A DNA stretch of 64,000 nt from Diploptera punctata (GCA_030220185.1 JASPKZ010008350.1:897501-961500); one strand, 5' to 3'; shown: positions 10,335-21,289, counted from the stretch's first letter. Notes: a model not told the origin generated them from the letters alone. Made by a program: numbers and translations.

Positions 10335-10840
10335 CGCGCTATAGCCGAGTGGTTAAGGCACGATTCCTTGGTGCAGAGCTACGGTACTTGCGCTGGTTCG
10401 AGTCCCCATGGGGGAAGGAATTTCTCATAGGATTTTGGCAAGTATGGAATTTGGGTAGCTACAATAAATAGCGGCTCCAGTTTGAAAAAAAACAGCTATA
10501 ACGGCGAGGGACCCGACATGCTGACCACATGTCAATCTTACATTGGAGATTCTTTCTTGTTTTCTCTCGTTCACACTGTTCTTCATTCTTGTTGTACTTG
10601 TTTGCAGTTTCCTTATTCACACACATAAACACAAGGAGACGACACACACCCAGTCCCAAGGTGGAGATTTAAAATCCCTTGCCCCGCCGGAAATCGAACC
10701 CGCGTCGCCGGAGTGGAAGGTAGGGACTCTACCGACTACGCCACAGCGACAGACTAATAAACATATGTGGATGTGAGGCCAGCAGCCGGATGGTAGGTCA
10801 CGGGCCTTCTAGGTTTCTTTTTGCCATGGCGAAACTTAAA
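10335..10840 (+). mobile_element. SINE-1 interrupted by SINE-4
   Basis: The head (CTATAGCCGAGTGGTTAAGGC A box; TGGTTCGAGTCCCC B box) and body to the GCTGACCACATGTCA block lie at 10335-10525. The distal tail (ATATGTGGATGTGAGGCC, CAGCCGG, GGGCCTTCTAGG) follows at 10762-10840. Between them is a minus-strand SINE-4, so one SINE has landed in another. Confidence 0.8.
10535..10757 (-). mobile_element. SINE-4 inserted in SINE-1
   Basis: On the minus strand: GTCGCTGTGGCGTAGTCGG (A box), GCGGGTTCGATTTCCGGC (B box), then ACTGGGTGTGTGTCGTCTCC, and a body of decreasing similarity. The same head occurs at 33585-33700. Boundaries of the tail are approximate. Confidence 0.75.
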
Positions 10841-11269
10841 GATGATCATTGGATATCCTAAACATGGTATCTACAGCACCATTTTGTTCTTCCTTGTAAT
10901 CACTGTACTTGAAGAGAGATGGACCTACAGTTCCATATAGGTAGCCTATAGCTTGAGTTACTTATCTCTTTTAAGTATTGGTTGTTAAATCTCCCTTATT
11001 TGTATTCTTGGTCAATTTATAAGATTCCCCGAAATTTAATTTTACGAATATACTTCTTGATAGGGACATTATAATTTGATGGAAGTTAAATTAACTTTAT
11101 ACACAATCGGCATGCCATTTATCCAAACACTTAATTGCCTAAGCTTAGAAGACAGTAAGTTATATGATAATTAAATCCCGAATGAGATTAAAATAGATTG
11201 TGAAAAAAATATCCAAATCGGTGTTCAAAAAACTAATTAAGAAAATACTATGTTGTTCAATAATTAATG
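10841..11269. other. Unassigned AT-rich sequence
   Basis: No gene or repeat recognised. Confidence 0.5.
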
Positions 11270-11980
11270 CACATTATTTTAGATATCAGAGATGAATTAC
11301 AAATATATAATATAAACGATAGAATATACAGAAATAAATGTAATTGGTTTGAACATATACAAAAAAAATTCCAAATAATCGTTTATCAAAATAGGTGCTT
11401 CATTATAAACCTCAAGGCAAAAAATTGTAGAAAGACCAAAACGACGTTGGAAGGACGACATATAATAAAATAAGAAATGCGCACAACATGCAAAGAAGAT
11501 TGTTCTCAGTCACTGCAGAGTTTCAACAATGATTCTGATCTCATCCTACAGTTTAGCACAAGATATTTCTCGCACTGTTCGCCACATCTTGCACACATGC
11601 AGTCTGGGCTGGGCTCATGGAATCTCTGGTTGCTTCACAGCTTGTGGTGAAATCCATGCACAGCGAGTCTGGTCACGGTGTGGCGCAATTCATATCCTCC
11701 CTGAGTCCATTTACGGTTTGTCATGGCGTCGGTAATATAGAATTCTTCCCATATTTTGCGTTTCTTCTCGTAGAGTTCTTGCAGGAGGTCCTGGTAAGCT
11801 GGTGTCACTGGTGGTAGGAACTTTAGGCCCAGCTCTTCTATGTAGAATGATTCTCTGGAGAGTTCATATACAACTCGTGAGGGCGTGTATCTGGAGAGAC
11901 AGAAGGACGACATATAGCATATTGTGCATCGGAGAGCGGAACGGGCCAACAGATCCAAACCTTGATGATGATGATGAATT
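11270..11980 (+). pseudogene. LINE-B C-terminal fragment, split by LINE-E
   Basis: The left part reads DIRDELQIYNINDRI then CNWFEHIQKKF and, in a shifted frame, a GRPKRRWKDD-like stretch at 11430-11464. The right part resumes at 11903 with the duplicated target, a HIVHRRAERAN-like tail and a (GAT)n run at about 11964-11977. This is the same 3' architecture as 49435-50020. Confidence 0.78.
11465..11902 (-). pseudogene. LINE-E 5'-truncated insertion in LINE-B
   Basis: A 14-bp TSD, AAGGACGACATATA, lies at 11451-11464 and 11903-11916. On the minus strand the ORF carries ESFYIEELGLKFLPP, GGYELRHTVTRLAVHGFHHK, then after a stop a zinc-knuckle-like CMCARCGEQCEKYLVLNC. That (LRH..TR.A.HGFH...C..CG..C..Y....C) pattern also occurs at 53751-54008. 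I read it as the C-terminal region of an RNase H or zinc-knuckle-bearing LINE (R1/I/Jockey-like). Only about 438 bp arrived. Confidence 0.85.
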
Positions 11981-12107
11981 TTAGTTCTGGACTGCCTTTC
12001 ATTGCAAATGAATACAACTTTACAAAACGTATCTTCAATCCTTCTTTTATAACTCACGAAGTTTCATTGTTTTCCGACAGATGGCTGTGATGTACCTTAG
12101 TTTTAAA

Positions 12108-12279
12108 ATGGCGGCTGCTCGTGAAACACATACAAATCAGAGAGCTGTGATTGAATTTCTTTCTGCGGAGCAGTAACATTTCAAACATTTACAGACATTT
12201 ACGAAATGGCTATGGGGATAAAGCAGTGGATAGGAGTGCTGTCAGTCATTGGGTTAGTAGAATGTCAGCGGCAAAATGA
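12108..12279 (+). pseudogene. Mariner-type transposase N-terminal remnant
   Basis: From the ATG at 12108 the frame reads MAAARETHTNQRAVIEFLSA to a stop at 12174. In the next frame IYRHLRNGYGDKAVDRSAVS and HWVSRMSAAK follow, ending at 12277. This resembles the paired helix-turn-helix DNA-binding region of mariner-family transposases. The catalytic D..D domain is absent, and one frameshift and one stop separate the parts. Confidence 0.6.
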
Positions 12280-12361
12280 GGTAAAGCAAGACTATCAGAT
12301 TCCCCTGACCTTTAATCACGGTCCCCTTTTTTATGCGCGTTTCATAATATTGTTAATAACA

Positions 12362-12445
12362 ATTCCATGGCGCGACAGGCCTAGAAGCCTTAGCCTACCA
12401 TCCACATGTGTCAATCACAGAGGTATTGTATAACTGGCTTAACTT

Positions 12446-12493
<48 letters not shown>

Positions 12494-12932
12494 TACAAGG
12501 GTAGATCGTTGACCACTTTTAGTCCAGATACAAAAGAAAGAACCCACTCTGTTGTCAGTTTTCCTCTCCCCGCTTACCCTATTAACATCTGGCGAAGAAA
12601 ACTGACAACACTTCTGCGAGTGAGAGAGGTAAGTGCAGTTGTCTAATTCTACAAATTTCTCGTAAAGTTAACCAGAGAGACTATAGATGACCATCTAGCC
12701 AGTGTAGGGGTGATATGTAGTCAGCATGTCGAGTCCCCCAGCCGGTATAGCTGGTTCTCAATCTGGAACCGCTACTTATAGTAGCTACCCAAATGCCTGA
12801 CGATGCTGTGTGGGCACCGGTCCCATACTGGCCGAAATATCATGAGAAAATGTCTTCCCCCATGGAGACTCGAACCAGCGCAAGTCCTGTAGCTCTGCGC
12901 CAAGACTTCCTGCCTTAACCACTCAGCTACGA
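12362..12932 (-). mobile_element. SINE-1, split by a 265-bp insertion
   Basis: The distal tail (reverse of CACATGTGTCAATCACAGAGG) lies at 12362-12425. The rest, from CAGCCAGTGTAGGGG to the tRNA-like head (minus strand B box GGTTCGAGTCTCC; A box CGTAGCTGAGTGGTTAAGG), lies at 12691-12932. The 12426-12690 segment, with the AG array, is inserted or was amplified inside it. Confidence 0.8.
12449..12487. repeat. (AG)19 microsatellite
   Basis: Uninterrupted AG dinucleotides, inside the segment that splits SINE-1. Confidence 0.97.
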
Positions 12933-13087
12933 GCGTGTTTCATGAGCAGCTGTATTTTTAAAACTAAAGTACATCACAGCCATATGTCAGAAAAACAATG
13001 GAACTTTGTGACGTTATAAAGGAAGGATTGAATATACGATTTATAAAGTTTCGTTCATTTCAAGTAAAAGGCAATCTAGAATTAAAT

Positions 13088-13614
13088 GTTATTGAACATC
13101 TCATTTACAATATTTTTAGAAACTTAAGTATCTAGGAATATAAAAAGTATGTACTAATTAATGAAAACAAGCATCATGTACTTTATATAATGAAATTACA
13201 AGTAAATATAAATTTAATTGATATTTCGTTATTCTTCATCAATATCATATACATCTATAAATTCGTGAAATGACAAAACAAAAAAAAAAAAACAAAAATC
13301 AAGATCCAATGAAGTGAATACTTTCATCAACTAATAGACGATAGTAAGAAAATAAAGTGGTTAGAGATAACCAGTCTCTAACCTTAGTTTCAGTTTCCTC
13401 AACCGTATTTTCCTGCTTTTTTTAAAATAATTGTCTTCACGGGGATGATAGAATCCATTCACACCTTATCTGATAGAAAATTGTTTATTGTATAGGCATG
13501 ACACGAATCAAGGCCTCCTGGAATGTCAGAAATTTAAAATACACCATACAGGCAGTCAACTTTATACTGCAGTGAGTGTCAATATTTTCTTCTCGCTTTC
13601 ACTTTTTATCCTCT
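13088..13614. other. Unassigned AT-rich sequence
   Basis: No coding or repeat identity. A short A-homopolymer lies near 13280. Confidence 0.5.
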
Positions 13615-13775
13615 AAGCACATCAACCCTAGATCTCAGTTCAATGAAATCTCGTTCCACGGAACATGTCATTATTCCTTTTCTTTCACTGTTTCACTTTC
13701 CCATGATTAGAATTCGCTACCAAAATCGTGAGTTACCTGCCAATAAACTCTTTCAAGAAAAAATTGACATCATGT
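13615..13775. repeat. Dispersed repeat shared with 31560-31850
   Basis: CTAGATCTCAGTTCAAT, TTTCACT...GAATTCGCT and CTTTCAAG recur in the same order and similar spacing in both places. The family is unknown. Confidence 0.5.
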
Positions 13776-14038
13776 CACTTTTTACTGTAATACGATAAAA
13801 AAGTAATCACAATTCACAAATTATTTATAGATGTAAGCCTACTTTGTAGCAGGTTATGAAAGAGAATCTCGCAGAAGAAGAAAATGTTGACTTAGTCATT
13901 CCTGAATACGTGAGATACAACAGATAGTAATCAGGAAGGAGGTGGGATCATGTAATTAGGAAAATAGGGATTACCGGAGGGGGGGGCGGTCCACGTAATT
14001 TTGGGCACAGGAAGATGCATATGTGGAAATAAATAAAT

Positions 14039-14057
14039 GTATTATTATTATTAGGCC

Positions 14058-14095
<38 letters not shown>

Positions 14096-14105
14096 GACCA
14101 ATTAA

Positions 14106-14137
<32 letters not shown>
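14039..14137. repeat. (ATT)n array interrupted by TAGGCCTA
   Basis: About 29 ATT units follow an AAATAAATAAATG run. The array is broken once by exactly six extra bases (TAGGCCTA at 14052-14059) and once by GACCAATTAAT. Confidence 0.95.
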
Positions 14138-15437
14138 TTTTACTATATTTACTTGTAATCAAAGTAGAGAATTTTTGTTTTTCAAGAAGGAATTCTGTCA
14201 GTGATTCCATATTATAAAAAAATCTTATTTTAAATTCTTCTGAACATCGCATTATTTTGATCCAGGGGCTGATATTTGTGTTTGAAGCCATAACAACGTA
14301 TAAATATACTCTAACACAATAAATAGTCTCAGATTGCTATATATTTCATAGTTTCGGATTTATATTGTGTTGCTCAAAGAGATATGATACAGTTTGGTAC
14401 ATAAATTATAATGCAGTCAAAAAAAACATTTAAAATTGTTTTTGCAAGCTTTGATATGTCGATTTACACTAGGTGACCCTCTTTTGAATCCCTCCTGTTT
14501 CCTCTACTGAGAATAAACGTATTATGAATGTTTATTGGGGTGTCTCTCATTTATTTAAAGCTAAAAATCAAACAATCAGGATTTTCTGAATCTGTTATAT
14601 TCGTATTTTGCTATCTACATATTTACTGCAATGCTTTTAATGTTTGTTTTTGCAAACGAGAAGGGAGGGGGGGTGGTCTCTGTGGTTTACACTGTATAAA
14701 CTATGTTTGTATGACAAATGCTATTGCCCTGGCTATATCTATTGGTATAATTTACTGAACTCTGTTGGGGATGGTTATCTTTTGGCATAATGATGATTTA
14801 CCTAAATTGAAATAAAAAAAGTGTATTTACGTTAATATAGGAGGTCGTGGAAGTTTATTACAACATTTTATCATAGAGTTTAAATGCTATCAAGCTTAGT
14901 AAAAACGATATTTGGTTATTTATCTCTACATATAGGGCCTATACATTTTACAATAATAAACTAGGGAGTAAATTTATAGACAGATGTCTTTTATGAGACA
15001 TCCCTGCATTATACGTTATGGTTAATGTGAATAATCCTGACTTTTATATAATATACAGTTGTTATTCAGAATGAACACTGTAATTGATTAATTTAATAAA
15101 AGTCTGTTACTCTTCATTGTATAGCGTGTTTAAAAAATCATTATATGGCATGATTAACAAAGTTTTAATATAAAAATGTGAAAACATATAAACTTATCAA
15201 CTGTCTCTAATAAGTATCATCATACCACGTATAATTAGACGTACTGCCGAGTAGTTACATTGATTCAATAGTGACGTAGGACCTACTGCAATATAAAATC
15301 TAGGGCAGGTTATTTTATATAGGCTACTTAAAAGTTAAAAAAAAATTATGTGTACATAATATAAACCACTTTTTTTTGGTCTTAAAAATATTTAAAAACG
15401 TTAATGAAAAATTAAAAATTATTAGTTCTTGTCTATG
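14138..15437. other. Unassigned AT-rich sequence
   Basis: No gene recognised. The frame at 14528-14758 has no motif and ordinary non-coding composition. Confidence 0.5.
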
Positions 15438-15442
15438 TTTAC

Positions 15443-15488
<46 letters not shown>

Positions 15489-15576
15489 GATGGATAGGGA
15501 CGAGTGGAGAAGAAAAATAAAACTTTAGGCACTGAAAGATGTGTAAACGTTTAAAGTCTCTACATAAATAAATAAA

Positions 15577-15650
<74 letters not shown>
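15438..15650. repeat. Two (ATT)n arrays
   Basis: Arrays at 15440-15487 and about 15578-15647 are separated by 90 bp that ends ACATAAATAAATAAAATT. The second array grows directly out of a retroelement-like (AAAT)n tail. Confidence 0.95.
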
Positions 15651-15651
<1 letters not shown>

Positions 15652-15839
15652 ATTATTCATTGTCATCCGTTTGACCGAATTGTCACTAAAAGTGTATTGT
15701 GGTTTTTATATTTTGATACTGTATACCATAATTAATCGTTATGGATGAGTAAAAGAAAAAGCAACATAACTTTTTAACATAGGCCTAATCAATATTTATA
15801 GAATTGACGGTAAAACTCCGTTGAGGTAATAGTCACAAA

Positions 15840-16085
15840 ATTAAATTATAATATAAAATTATTAGAGGAATTATACACAACAATAGAGAAATACAGAACA
15901 AACTGGAAAGAACACTTGGCAAGGATGACTGAGAATGGAATACCAAAAGCAGCATACAACTATTCACCACGAGGAAGAAGAAGTTTGGGAAGACCAAGGA
16001 AAAGATGGAAAGAGCAGCAATTTGGAGCCGGAACATGCTAGTAAATAAGCCTAAACCGCGAAGAAGAAGAAGAATAAGAATAAGA
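15840..16085 (+). pseudogene. LINE-B reverse transcriptase tail with (GAA)n end
   Basis: One frame reads EKYRTNWKEHLARMTENGIP, then NYSPRGRRSLGRPRKRWKEQ. The DNA ends in GAAGAAGAAGAATAAGAAT. It shares the tail organisation of 3357-3538 and 49435-50020, but its terminal microsatellite is GAA instead of GAT. Confidence 0.8.
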
Positions 16086-16532
16086 AGAATATAAAATTAT
16101 AAAATTGTTTATCTTCTGGAGACGATAGGATTAGACACGAAAGTAAATGTTTTAAAAGTTGAGGATATGACCTATTGTACATGGTAAACAAATTTATAAT
16201 TATATATTGTAATTTTATTTTAATGTCATGTTAATTAAAAGCTAATACAAAAATTAGTATTACATATCTGACAACGCCTTATTTTATCCAATAATTCAAT
16301 ATTTTTTATATTTCAGTACGTAAAAATCTAAGTTAGGAAACAATATAAAGCAATATGAACAATATAATATCCTTACAACTTTTATATTAAAAAATAGATT
16401 TTCAAAATGGCGTTGAATTTTTCTCCTTATATTTTGTATTAGATTATATCCTCACGACGGTTCTTGATAAAAAGGTATTCGAAGGAATTGACTTCTTATG
16501 TCTCAAATATTTTCAGGTTATTTTGAGAATAT

Positions 16533-16871
16533 TCCGATTGAGGGTCTTTCCACTTTTCAGCGGTTGCCCTTTTACCAGCCGGCTGCTGGCCCTTCACATC
16601 CACATGTGTCAATCACAGAGGTAGATGATCAACAGCCAGTGTAGGGGTGACATGTGGTTAGCATATCGAGTCCCCCAGCCGTTATAGCTGGTTCCTCAAC
16701 CTGCTACTTATTGTAGCTACCCAATTGCCTCACGATGCTGGGTGGGCACCGGTCCCATACTGGCCGAAATACCATGAGAAAATTTCTTCCCCATGGCGAC
16801 TCGAACCAGCGCATGTCCCGTAGCTCTGCGCCAAGGCTTCCTACCTTAACCGCTCGGCTACGGCGCGGGAC
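16533..16871 (-). mobile_element. SINE-1, full length
   Basis: A 14-bp perfect TSD, TATTTTGAGAATAT, flanks it at 16519-16532 and 16872-16885. On the minus strand: A box GTAGCCGAGCGGTTAAGG, B box GGTTCGAGTCGCC, and the usual tail. A 19-bp deletion removes the GGAGCCG part of the body. Confidence 0.93.
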
Positions 16872-16925
16872 TATTTTGAGAATATGGAGAGTATAATCGA
16901 GTTGTTAAAAATAGGTGATACTCAT

Positions 16926-17290
16926 TCTGCAGACCGCTGTGGTCTCGAGTTTGCGTGCTGCCTTGTCACGCAGAGGGATCGGATTCGATCCCCGGTCGGG
17001 ACAGTTTCTTGGGTGAGGTTTTTATCGGGCTTTTCCTCACCTGTAAGACAAATGTCAGGAAACTTTAAGGCCCAAACGGTCCCCGAACATCATATGTTCA
17101 TCGCAACCATCATCTAGATTAAGCTTAGGATTAAGGACTCTCCTGGCGCACCACTATCATCATCACCCATCATATCATCGGGGAAATGTAACGCCAGCTT
17201 CCAGGCGCCCCAATCTCAGAAGTGGGTTACAATTACGCCAATGCCAGGAGAGAATATCGAAATGTCCAAAAGGACAACCTGGGACATTAA
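16926..17290 (+). mobile_element. SINE-3B (tRNA-Asp-like head, tail type B)
   Basis: The head contains GACCGCTGTGGTCTCGAG, a tRNA-Asp-like TTGTCACGCAG anticodon-arm region and the B box GATTCGATCCCCGG. The body has CACCTGTAAGACAAATGTCA and TTAAGGCCCAAACGGTCC. The tail has CTCTCCTGGCGCA and, about 115 bp on, TGCCAGGAGAG, which are complementary. The same type occurs at 23116-23510. Confidence 0.85.
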
Positions 17291-17439
17291 AAAACACAAT
17301 GTTTTGTGTATGAAAATATATCTTTATACATAAAAAATTCAGCCGGCGTATGGATGTGCTCGAAAAACTCGAAAAGTAGTAAGTCAATTGTTATGGAAAT
17401 TTGTACATACAGATTTTCTGATACAGAAAGAGTTTAGTC

Positions 17440-17800
17440 GCTATCTATTATTCTCTGAAACGATTAGGCGTAGGAGTTCACCTGAAATGATAATTTAAAA
17501 ATCCCTCTAGTGATCTCAAAATGTTGATGTTTCGTTCTATTAAAACAAACAGAGGTAGGTATTGTCAAGATCAATTAAATCCGGTCATTAGAAGTGGGGG
17601 TTTACCTGAAATCCGAAATTAAAAATTAACTTTAGCAACCGCCATGTTTGGTTCGTCCCAATATATACTATACAATTTAATTAACCCGTAATTTTATTTT
17701 AACTTATTCAACAAAAAATAAAAACACATAACGGTATTTAATGTATTTAGGCGTAGCAGCGCGTGCCCGGGTTTTCACTAGTAGAGTGTGCGAAAGTGTA
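17440..17800 (-). repeat. R1 dispersed repeat, terminal part
   Basis: The end TATTTAGGCGTAGCAGCGCG...CACTAGTAG is the reverse complement of the start of the R1 copy at 31882 and resembles 36110-36175. Upstream, TTCACCTGAAAT and TTTACCTGAAATCC mark two diverged subrepeats about 130 bp apart. Confidence 0.6.
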
Positions 17801-17837
17801 TTATAGTAGGCCTAATATTAGATTTAGATTTAATTAT

Positions 17838-17890
17838 TTAGCCTGGTGGAGTTAAGGCCATGTGGCCTCCTCTTCCACTCACCAGGACAA
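17838..17890 (-). mobile_element. LINE-K 3'-tail fragment
   Basis: The reverse complement contains GAGTGGAAGAGGAGGCCACA and AACTCCACCAGGC, as at 52165-52240. It is preceded on the minus-strand 3' side by an AAT-rich run. Confidence 0.6.
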
Positions 17891-18380
17891 ACATATATTA
17901 CATCAGAATATAACAATCTCAATTAACTCTAATTTTAAATACTAAATAAAAAGTTGATCAAAAATATATCTATTATATTACGATCTATAATGCAACCAGT
18001 TAATGTTAGTTAAAATTAAGACTAAAACTAATAATAAAGTGTATACAAGCAAAAAATATTAAATTTTCCCTGTCTAATGTTTATAAAAAACAAAGAAAAA
18101 TGATGAGACATAGAAAACTAATTTTACATTTGTACAATATTTAAAACAAAACAAAAGAAAATATTTGTTAATCTTAATATTATTTTCATAGATAATTAAA
18201 TTTATTAATTGTTAAAAGAATACTATCAGTGAGGTGTATAAGTTGTTTGATTACGAAGAGAGGGAAGGAAATGGAATATATTGTCAAAACATAGCCAACT
18301 CTTGTTGTTAAGCTCTAAGAAGATTGCAAGAGGCTTGACGACTGATCTCACCAAATTAACATTTACCATTTTCTACCATG
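17891..18380. other. Unassigned AT-rich sequence
   Basis: Very low GC content, no coding signal and no repeat recognised. Confidence 0.5.
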
Positions 18381-18419
18381 GAGATTATATTATTATTATT
18401 ATTGTTATTATCATTATCA

Positions 18420-18805
18420 TGTCCACCGCTGTGGTTTCGAGGTAGCGTGCTGCCTTGTCACGCAGCGGGCCCGGGTTCGATCCCCGGTCTGGACAGTTTT
18501 CCTGGGTGAGGTTTTTATCGGCGTTTTTCCTCACCTGTAAGATAAATGTCAGGAAAACTTTAAGGCCCAAACGGTCCCCGAAATCATATGGCCACTATCA
18601 TCATCCTTATCATTATCATCATCATCATCATCCTTATCATTATCATCATCCTTATCATTATCATCATCCTTATCATTATCATCATCATCCATCACCGGTG
18701 TGGAAAGCAACGGGAAGCTACCACACCTACAAATCCCTAGTAAAGCTGCAAGCATAACATGAAAATGCTATGATTGTAGTGAAAGACCTGCCCTCGGGCA
18801 GAATT
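18420..18805 (+). mobile_element. SINE-3A (tail type A)
   Basis: Head GTCCACCGCTGTGGTTTCGA with B box GGTTCGATCCCCGG; body as in 16926; then an (ATC/ATT)n linker and tail A: CACCGGTGTGGAAAGCAACG, a CATGAAAATG hairpin region and CTGCCCTCGGGCAG. It lies between ATT-rich tracts on both sides. Confidence 0.88.
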
Positions 18806-18814
18806 ACTATGGAG

Positions 18815-18900
18815 TCGATCATTATTATTATCATCATAATTATAATTATAATTATTATTATTATTATTATTATTATTATCATTATCGTTATCATTATTCG
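18815..18900. repeat. ATT/ATC/ATA compound microsatellite
   Basis: Mixed trinucleotide array between SINE-3A and LINE-F. Confidence 0.9.
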
Positions 18901-19620
18901 CAGATGATCAGGTGGTGATTTCTCAGGATCCAGATGATGCAACTTTCCTGTTAAGAAAATTAGAGATGGAATATAAAAAAAATGGGGATTACATTATAAA
19001 TTATAATAAAACAGGATATATTTCATTGGATACAATAGATGAGCTAAAATACAATTCAAGAAGAATGCGTAATGTTATTGAAAAATTAATATTTAGGATC
19101 TATTTTAGATAAAAATGAGAATTCAACTACAGAAATTGAAAGAAGAATAACTGATGGAAGAAGAATCATTGGTAGGTTGAACTCAGTGCTTTCGAATAGA
19201 AATATAATAATAGGGCCTACAGAACGAGAAGAACTATACTTCAAGTTTTGTTACAAAGCATTTTATTATAAGGGTCCGAAACCTGGACAGTAAGTAGAAA
19301 AGAAGCCATCAAGCTTGGAGGTGATCGACAAGAATTTCAAGAAGGAATAAAGTCAGAAACAGCAAATAATGGAAATTATGCAAGTTGAAAAAAAAAATAG
19401 AAGAAAAACGTTTGAGATTGTATGGACGCCTCATAAGAATGGAAATAGAGAATACCAAAGAAGATCCTTAATTGAAAAAATAATGGAAGAAGTGGAAGAG
19501 GCAAATCTAGAGAACGTCGGATAGATGGAGTGAGGAGAAGTATGGAAGCCAGAGATTTGAGGGAAGAAGATGATTTAGACAGGAACCTCTGGCGACAAAT
19601 CACTTTGGGCTGAAGGAGAA
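18893..19620 (+). pseudogene. LINE-F reverse transcriptase remnant
   Basis: Starts within the catalytic motif C: (F)ADDQVVISQDPDDATFLL, then LRKLEMEYKK, NYNKTGYISL. Later, in other frames, it shows LQVLLQSILL*GSETWTVSR, LRLYGRLIRM and EVEEANLEN. The ADD, NKTGY and GSETW order is standard for a family of insect non-LTR reverse transcriptases. Multiple frameshifts and stops make it non-functional. The array at 19662 begins just downstream. Confidence 0.78.
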
Positions 19621-19661
19621 ACACTGTATTGCGGAATATTCTTAATAAGAAAATATCATCA

Positions 19662-20030
19662 GTATTATCATTATTATTATTATTATTATTAATGTTATTA
19701 TTATTATTAATGTTATTATTATTAATGTTATTATTATTATTAATGTTATTATTATTATTAATGTTATTATTATTATTAATGTTATTATTATTATTAATGT
19801 TATTATTATTATTAATGTTATTAATGTTATCATTATTATTATTATTATTAATGTTATTAATGATATTATTATTATTATTAATGTTATTAATGTTAGTATT
19901 ATTATTATTATTATTAATGTTATTAATGTTAGTATTATTATTATTATTAATGTTATTAATGTTATTATTATTATTATTATTAATGTTATTAATGTTATTA
20001 TTATTATTATTATTATTAATGTTATTAATG

Positions 20031-20068
<38 letters not shown>

Positions 20069-20070
20069 GC
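19662..20070. repeat. TTA/AATG compound satellite
   Basis: About 400 bp of (TTA)n broken by AATG. In the first third AATG recurs every 15-17 bp. In the rest it comes in pairs (AATGTTATTAATGTTA) spaced 33-39 bp. The Leu-rich and Asn-rich open frames across it are artefacts of the repeat. Confidence 0.95.
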
Positions 20071-20454
20071 ATTGATAACGGAACCACTGCTGCCATCTAT
20101 CAGCCATACTTGGAGTCCACAGTATGAAAACACCAGTGAGTTGGCTTTAAACATACATGATATATCTTTGTTTGATTATTAATTTATGCCTCTATTAACA
20201 GATTTAGTTGCATTATAATTTATGTTGCTTTGTCTGTCATTACTTTTGAGTTAATAAGCAAGCAATTTAGTAGAAGAAGAAGAGAAGATAGTTGTTTTCT
20301 GGAGGAATTGTAGACTTGATTGGTAAACATTTTCTCGAGTTAATTGCATAGTTTGGCTGGCGGAAGACTGATGTAAACGTCAGACGGACGACTGGAGTTA
20401 GACAGGTCGTTCTTCACTTAAGTCAAAACTCTTCGCTTTTAGGCATGACTTCAA
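20071..20454. other. Unassigned sequence
   Basis: No gene or repeat recognised. Moderately higher GC after 20340. Confidence 0.5.
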
Positions 20455-20700
20455 GACCCCTTTCGTTTTTGTTTTTGCAGACGGCTGACCATTGCCGCCG
20501 CCGGCAGCGCCATTAGCTGGCGGTGGTAATGATCGTGACTACACGGACCCCTCCATTAGTAAGCAATAAAGCAGGTGGAAAATAAGTAGGTTCTGACAGT
20601 CATTACAGTAACCACTGGAGCGACGTGTTCCGTACAACGGGGGGCCCACAGGGAGAAGAGTGGGTTCCAAAATGAGTTGGCAACTCTGGCAGGGGCGCAC
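20455..20700 (+). other. GC-rich island with a splice-acceptor-like site
   Basis: A pyrimidine run ending TTTTTGCAG at about 20480 precedes a GC-rich stretch (GACCATTGCCGCCGCCGGCA). No protein motif is visible and the frame is short. It could be a host exon or regulatory island, or part of an unknown element. Confidence 0.2.
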
Positions 20701-20969
20701 AACGTTTGTACACTTAGATCAACCCAATTATTTTATTATATTTTCTTCGGTTTGGTATTTTATTTTTGATAAGAATGAAAGAAAAGAGTTACGAATTGAA
20801 TAGAAGTCAAAGTATATCATGATATTAAGTATACACACTGAGACAATCCGGTAATTTTATTTTACTTTTCTTCGGATTAGCGTGGTGTAAAAATGAATTT
20901 AAAAAGGTACAGGAGAAATAGAAGTAATGGAATTAGCATAGGCCTAATATACATTCTATTCTCAGTAAT

Positions 20970-21289
20970 TCTGCCTGAGGGCAGGTCTTTCACTGCAATC
21001 ATAGCATTTTCATGCTATGCTCTGCAGCTTTACTAAGGAATTATAGGTGCAGTTTCCCGTTGCTTTCCATACCGGTTATGGATAATGATGATGATGATAA
21101 GGGCAATGATGATGATGGCCGGATGATTTTCGGGGACCGTTGGATCGTAAGCTTCCTGGAATTTGTCTTACAGGTGAGGAAAAACCCCGAAAAAACTCTC
21201 GCCCAGGATCCTGTCCCGACCGGAAATCGAACTCGGGCTCGCTGCTTGACAAGGCAGTACGCTACCTCGAGACCCCTGCGGTGGACTAA
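20970..21289 (-). mobile_element. SINE-3A (tail type A)
   Basis: On the minus strand the head is TCCACCGCAGGGGTCTCGAG with B box GTTCGATTTCCGG, then the body, a CAT/ATC linker and the tail-A hairpins (CATAGCATGAAAATGCTATG; CTGCCCTCAGGCAG). Tail and head are complete. Confidence 0.87.

Larger units (their letters stand above)
11979..13087. mobile_element. Mariner-like fold-back composed of two inverted 5' ends
   Basis: Bases 11979-12130 are repeated in inverted orientation at 12934-13087 (for example GGCTGTGATGTACCTTAG against CTAAAGTACATCACAGCC). Both arms extend past the putative transposase start, so the structure is two 5' halves head to head, not an ordinary pair of short terminal repeats. 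The interior holds a transposase remnant, a SINE-1 and an AG microsatellite. Confidence 0.75.

Noticed and set aside
13971..14291. Ile-rich open frame and its mirror on the other strand
   Set aside because: Produced by the (ATT)n array.
15439..15666. Asn-rich open frame on the minus strand
   Set aside because: Produced by (ATT)n arrays.
19376..20107. Long Asn-rich (minus) and Leu-rich (plus) open frames
   Set aside because: They are translations of the TTA/AATG satellite and appear in several frames at once.
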